A stretch of DNA of 5,449 nucleotides from assembly GCA_947428535.1 (NCBI GenBank), contig CANEMG010000081.1:1-5449 (forward strand). The letters are read 5' to 3'. Each line of letters opens with the position of its first letter. The first letter of the stretch is position 1. This stretch comes from an uncultured Clostridium sp. (GTDB lineage: Bacteria; Bacillota; Clostridia; TANB77; CAG-508). The notes under the pieces were generated by a model. That model had not been told where the DNA came from, searched no databases, and saw only the letters and a program-made list of their open reading frames with translations. The translations under genes were made by a program, and so were the position numbers. This document shows positions 4,839 to 5,449 of this stretch, piece by piece.

Positions 4839-5449
4839 TTATATTTTTATTAATACTATTCCTAGAATAATTAAACATGCAGATAAAATCTTTTTGGGAA
4901 CATCATCTTTTTCTTTCAATAGGAAATATGCTACAATAACATTCAGTATAACATCTAATGCACATAATGGTGCTACTATACTTACATTTCCAAGTTGATA
5001 CGATCTTAACATTGCTACTATTGATAATGACCATGTTATTGCTGTTATTAGTATGGCTTTTTTATTACCATTTTTAAACTCTTGTTTTATATCTGAAAAT
5101 TTAATTCTTTCAAATATAAAAATAAGTACTGAAGGAATTCCTAAAGTTAATGATGCATAAAATGGTAAATTAAAGTTATCTGATATATTAACATCTAAAA
5201 ATATTGCTACTGTCATACATAAGTTTGCAACTATTCCTAAAAGAACATATTTATCTAACTTTTTTTCAGATCTTCTTTTATAAAAAATTATTATGTTACT
5301 TAAAACTATTAAAATAGCTCCTATAAATTTATTTAATATAAATGGCTCTTTAAAAAATAATAATCCTGCAAAAATCATAAAAACTGTTGATAATTGGTTT
5401 ATTATACTAAATGTAGATGCTTCAATTCCTTTTCTGACAGTTGTATTCA
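4839..5449 (-). CDS. EamA/DMT-family membrane transporter, C-terminal part (runs off right edge)
   Basis: The frame is open to the window edge: codons before the internal ATG at 5378 read NTTVRKGIEASTFSIINQLS and continue without a break, so that ATG is not the start. About 202 residues are present out of the family's usual 280-300. The fragment holds the last helices of the first EamA repeat, ending in FFKEPFILNKFIGAILIVLS and a basic loop (YKRRSEKK), then a full second EamA repeat of about five membrane helices. The second repeat ends with the same signature, FLLKEKDDVPKKILSACLII, showing the internal duplication of the family. These proteins are inner-membrane exporters or importers of amino acids and other metabolites; the substrate is not predictable here. 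The gene is followed by a strong terminator. Confidence 0.85.
   Translation of the reverse strand, partial: NTTVRKGIEASTFSIINQLSTVFMIFAGLLFFKEPFILNKFIGAILIVLSNIIIFYKRRSEKKLDKYVLLGIVANLCMTVAIFLDVNISDNFNLPFYASLTLGIPSVLIFIFERIKFSDIKQEFKNGNKKAILITAITWSLSIVAMLRSYQLGNVSIVAPLCALDVILNVIVAYFLLKEKDDVPKKILSACLIILGIVLIKI

Noticed and set aside
4810..4998. Plus-strand open frame of 62 codons across the end of the DMT gene
   Set aside because: It starts inside the terminator hairpin and runs antisense to a well-supported EamA domain.
1..5449. CRISPR array, tRNA or rRNA, insertion sequence, toxin-antitoxin or defence genes
   Set aside because: No spaced direct repeats, no cloverleaf-like GC-rich stretches, no transposase or terminal repeats, and every sizeable frame is explained by metabolic or transport genes.

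Overview
The window is AT-rich DNA from a low-GC anaerobe-type bacterium. Strong AGGAGG-type ribosome binding sites, GTG starts, A/T-ending codons and short intergenic hairpins point to Clostridia or a relative. Fusobacteria have similar composition and gene content and cannot be excluded. Every gene I can support lies on the minus strand, so transcription runs from high to low coordinates.

Layout in transcription order: (1) 5449-4839, the C-terminal part of an EamA/DMT-family membrane transporter that runs off the right edge, closed by a strong intrinsic terminator (4795-4826). (2) 4687-3635, an FMN-dependent nitronate monooxygenase/FabK-like oxidoreductase with a C-terminal cysteine cluster. 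It is driven by a near-consensus promoter (TTGACA, 17 bp, TGATAATCT) overlapped by three dyad-symmetric sequences that look like operators. (3) 3544-1970, an ABC importer ATPase and its overlapping permease. The permease is broken by two single-base insertions only 31 bp apart. A terminator follows (1916-1951). (4) 1823-810, the NMT1/SsuA-type substrate-binding protein of the same importer, with its own promoter and its own terminator (778-803). (5) 705-196, serine acetyltransferase cysE, with an extended -10 promoter. (6) 70-1, the N-terminus of MTA/SAH nucleosidase (mtnN), running off the left edge, after a long AT-rich inverted repeat.

Functionally, cysE makes O-acetylserine for cysteine synthesis. 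MtnN recycles S-adenosylhomocysteine and methylthioadenosine and so feeds sulfur and methionine salvage. The neighbouring ABC importer belongs to the nitrate/sulfonate/taurine/thiamine-precursor group. Together these suggest a sulfur-acquisition neighbourhood, but the importer's substrate cannot be read from the sequence. The oxidoreductase and the DMT transporter look like separate, independently regulated units.

I found no new defence system, mobile element, RNA gene or CRISPR array. The points most worth a second look are the doubly frameshifted permease, the three dyads around the oxidoreductase promoter, the substrate-binding protein without a lipobox cysteine, and the inverted repeat between cysE and mtnN.
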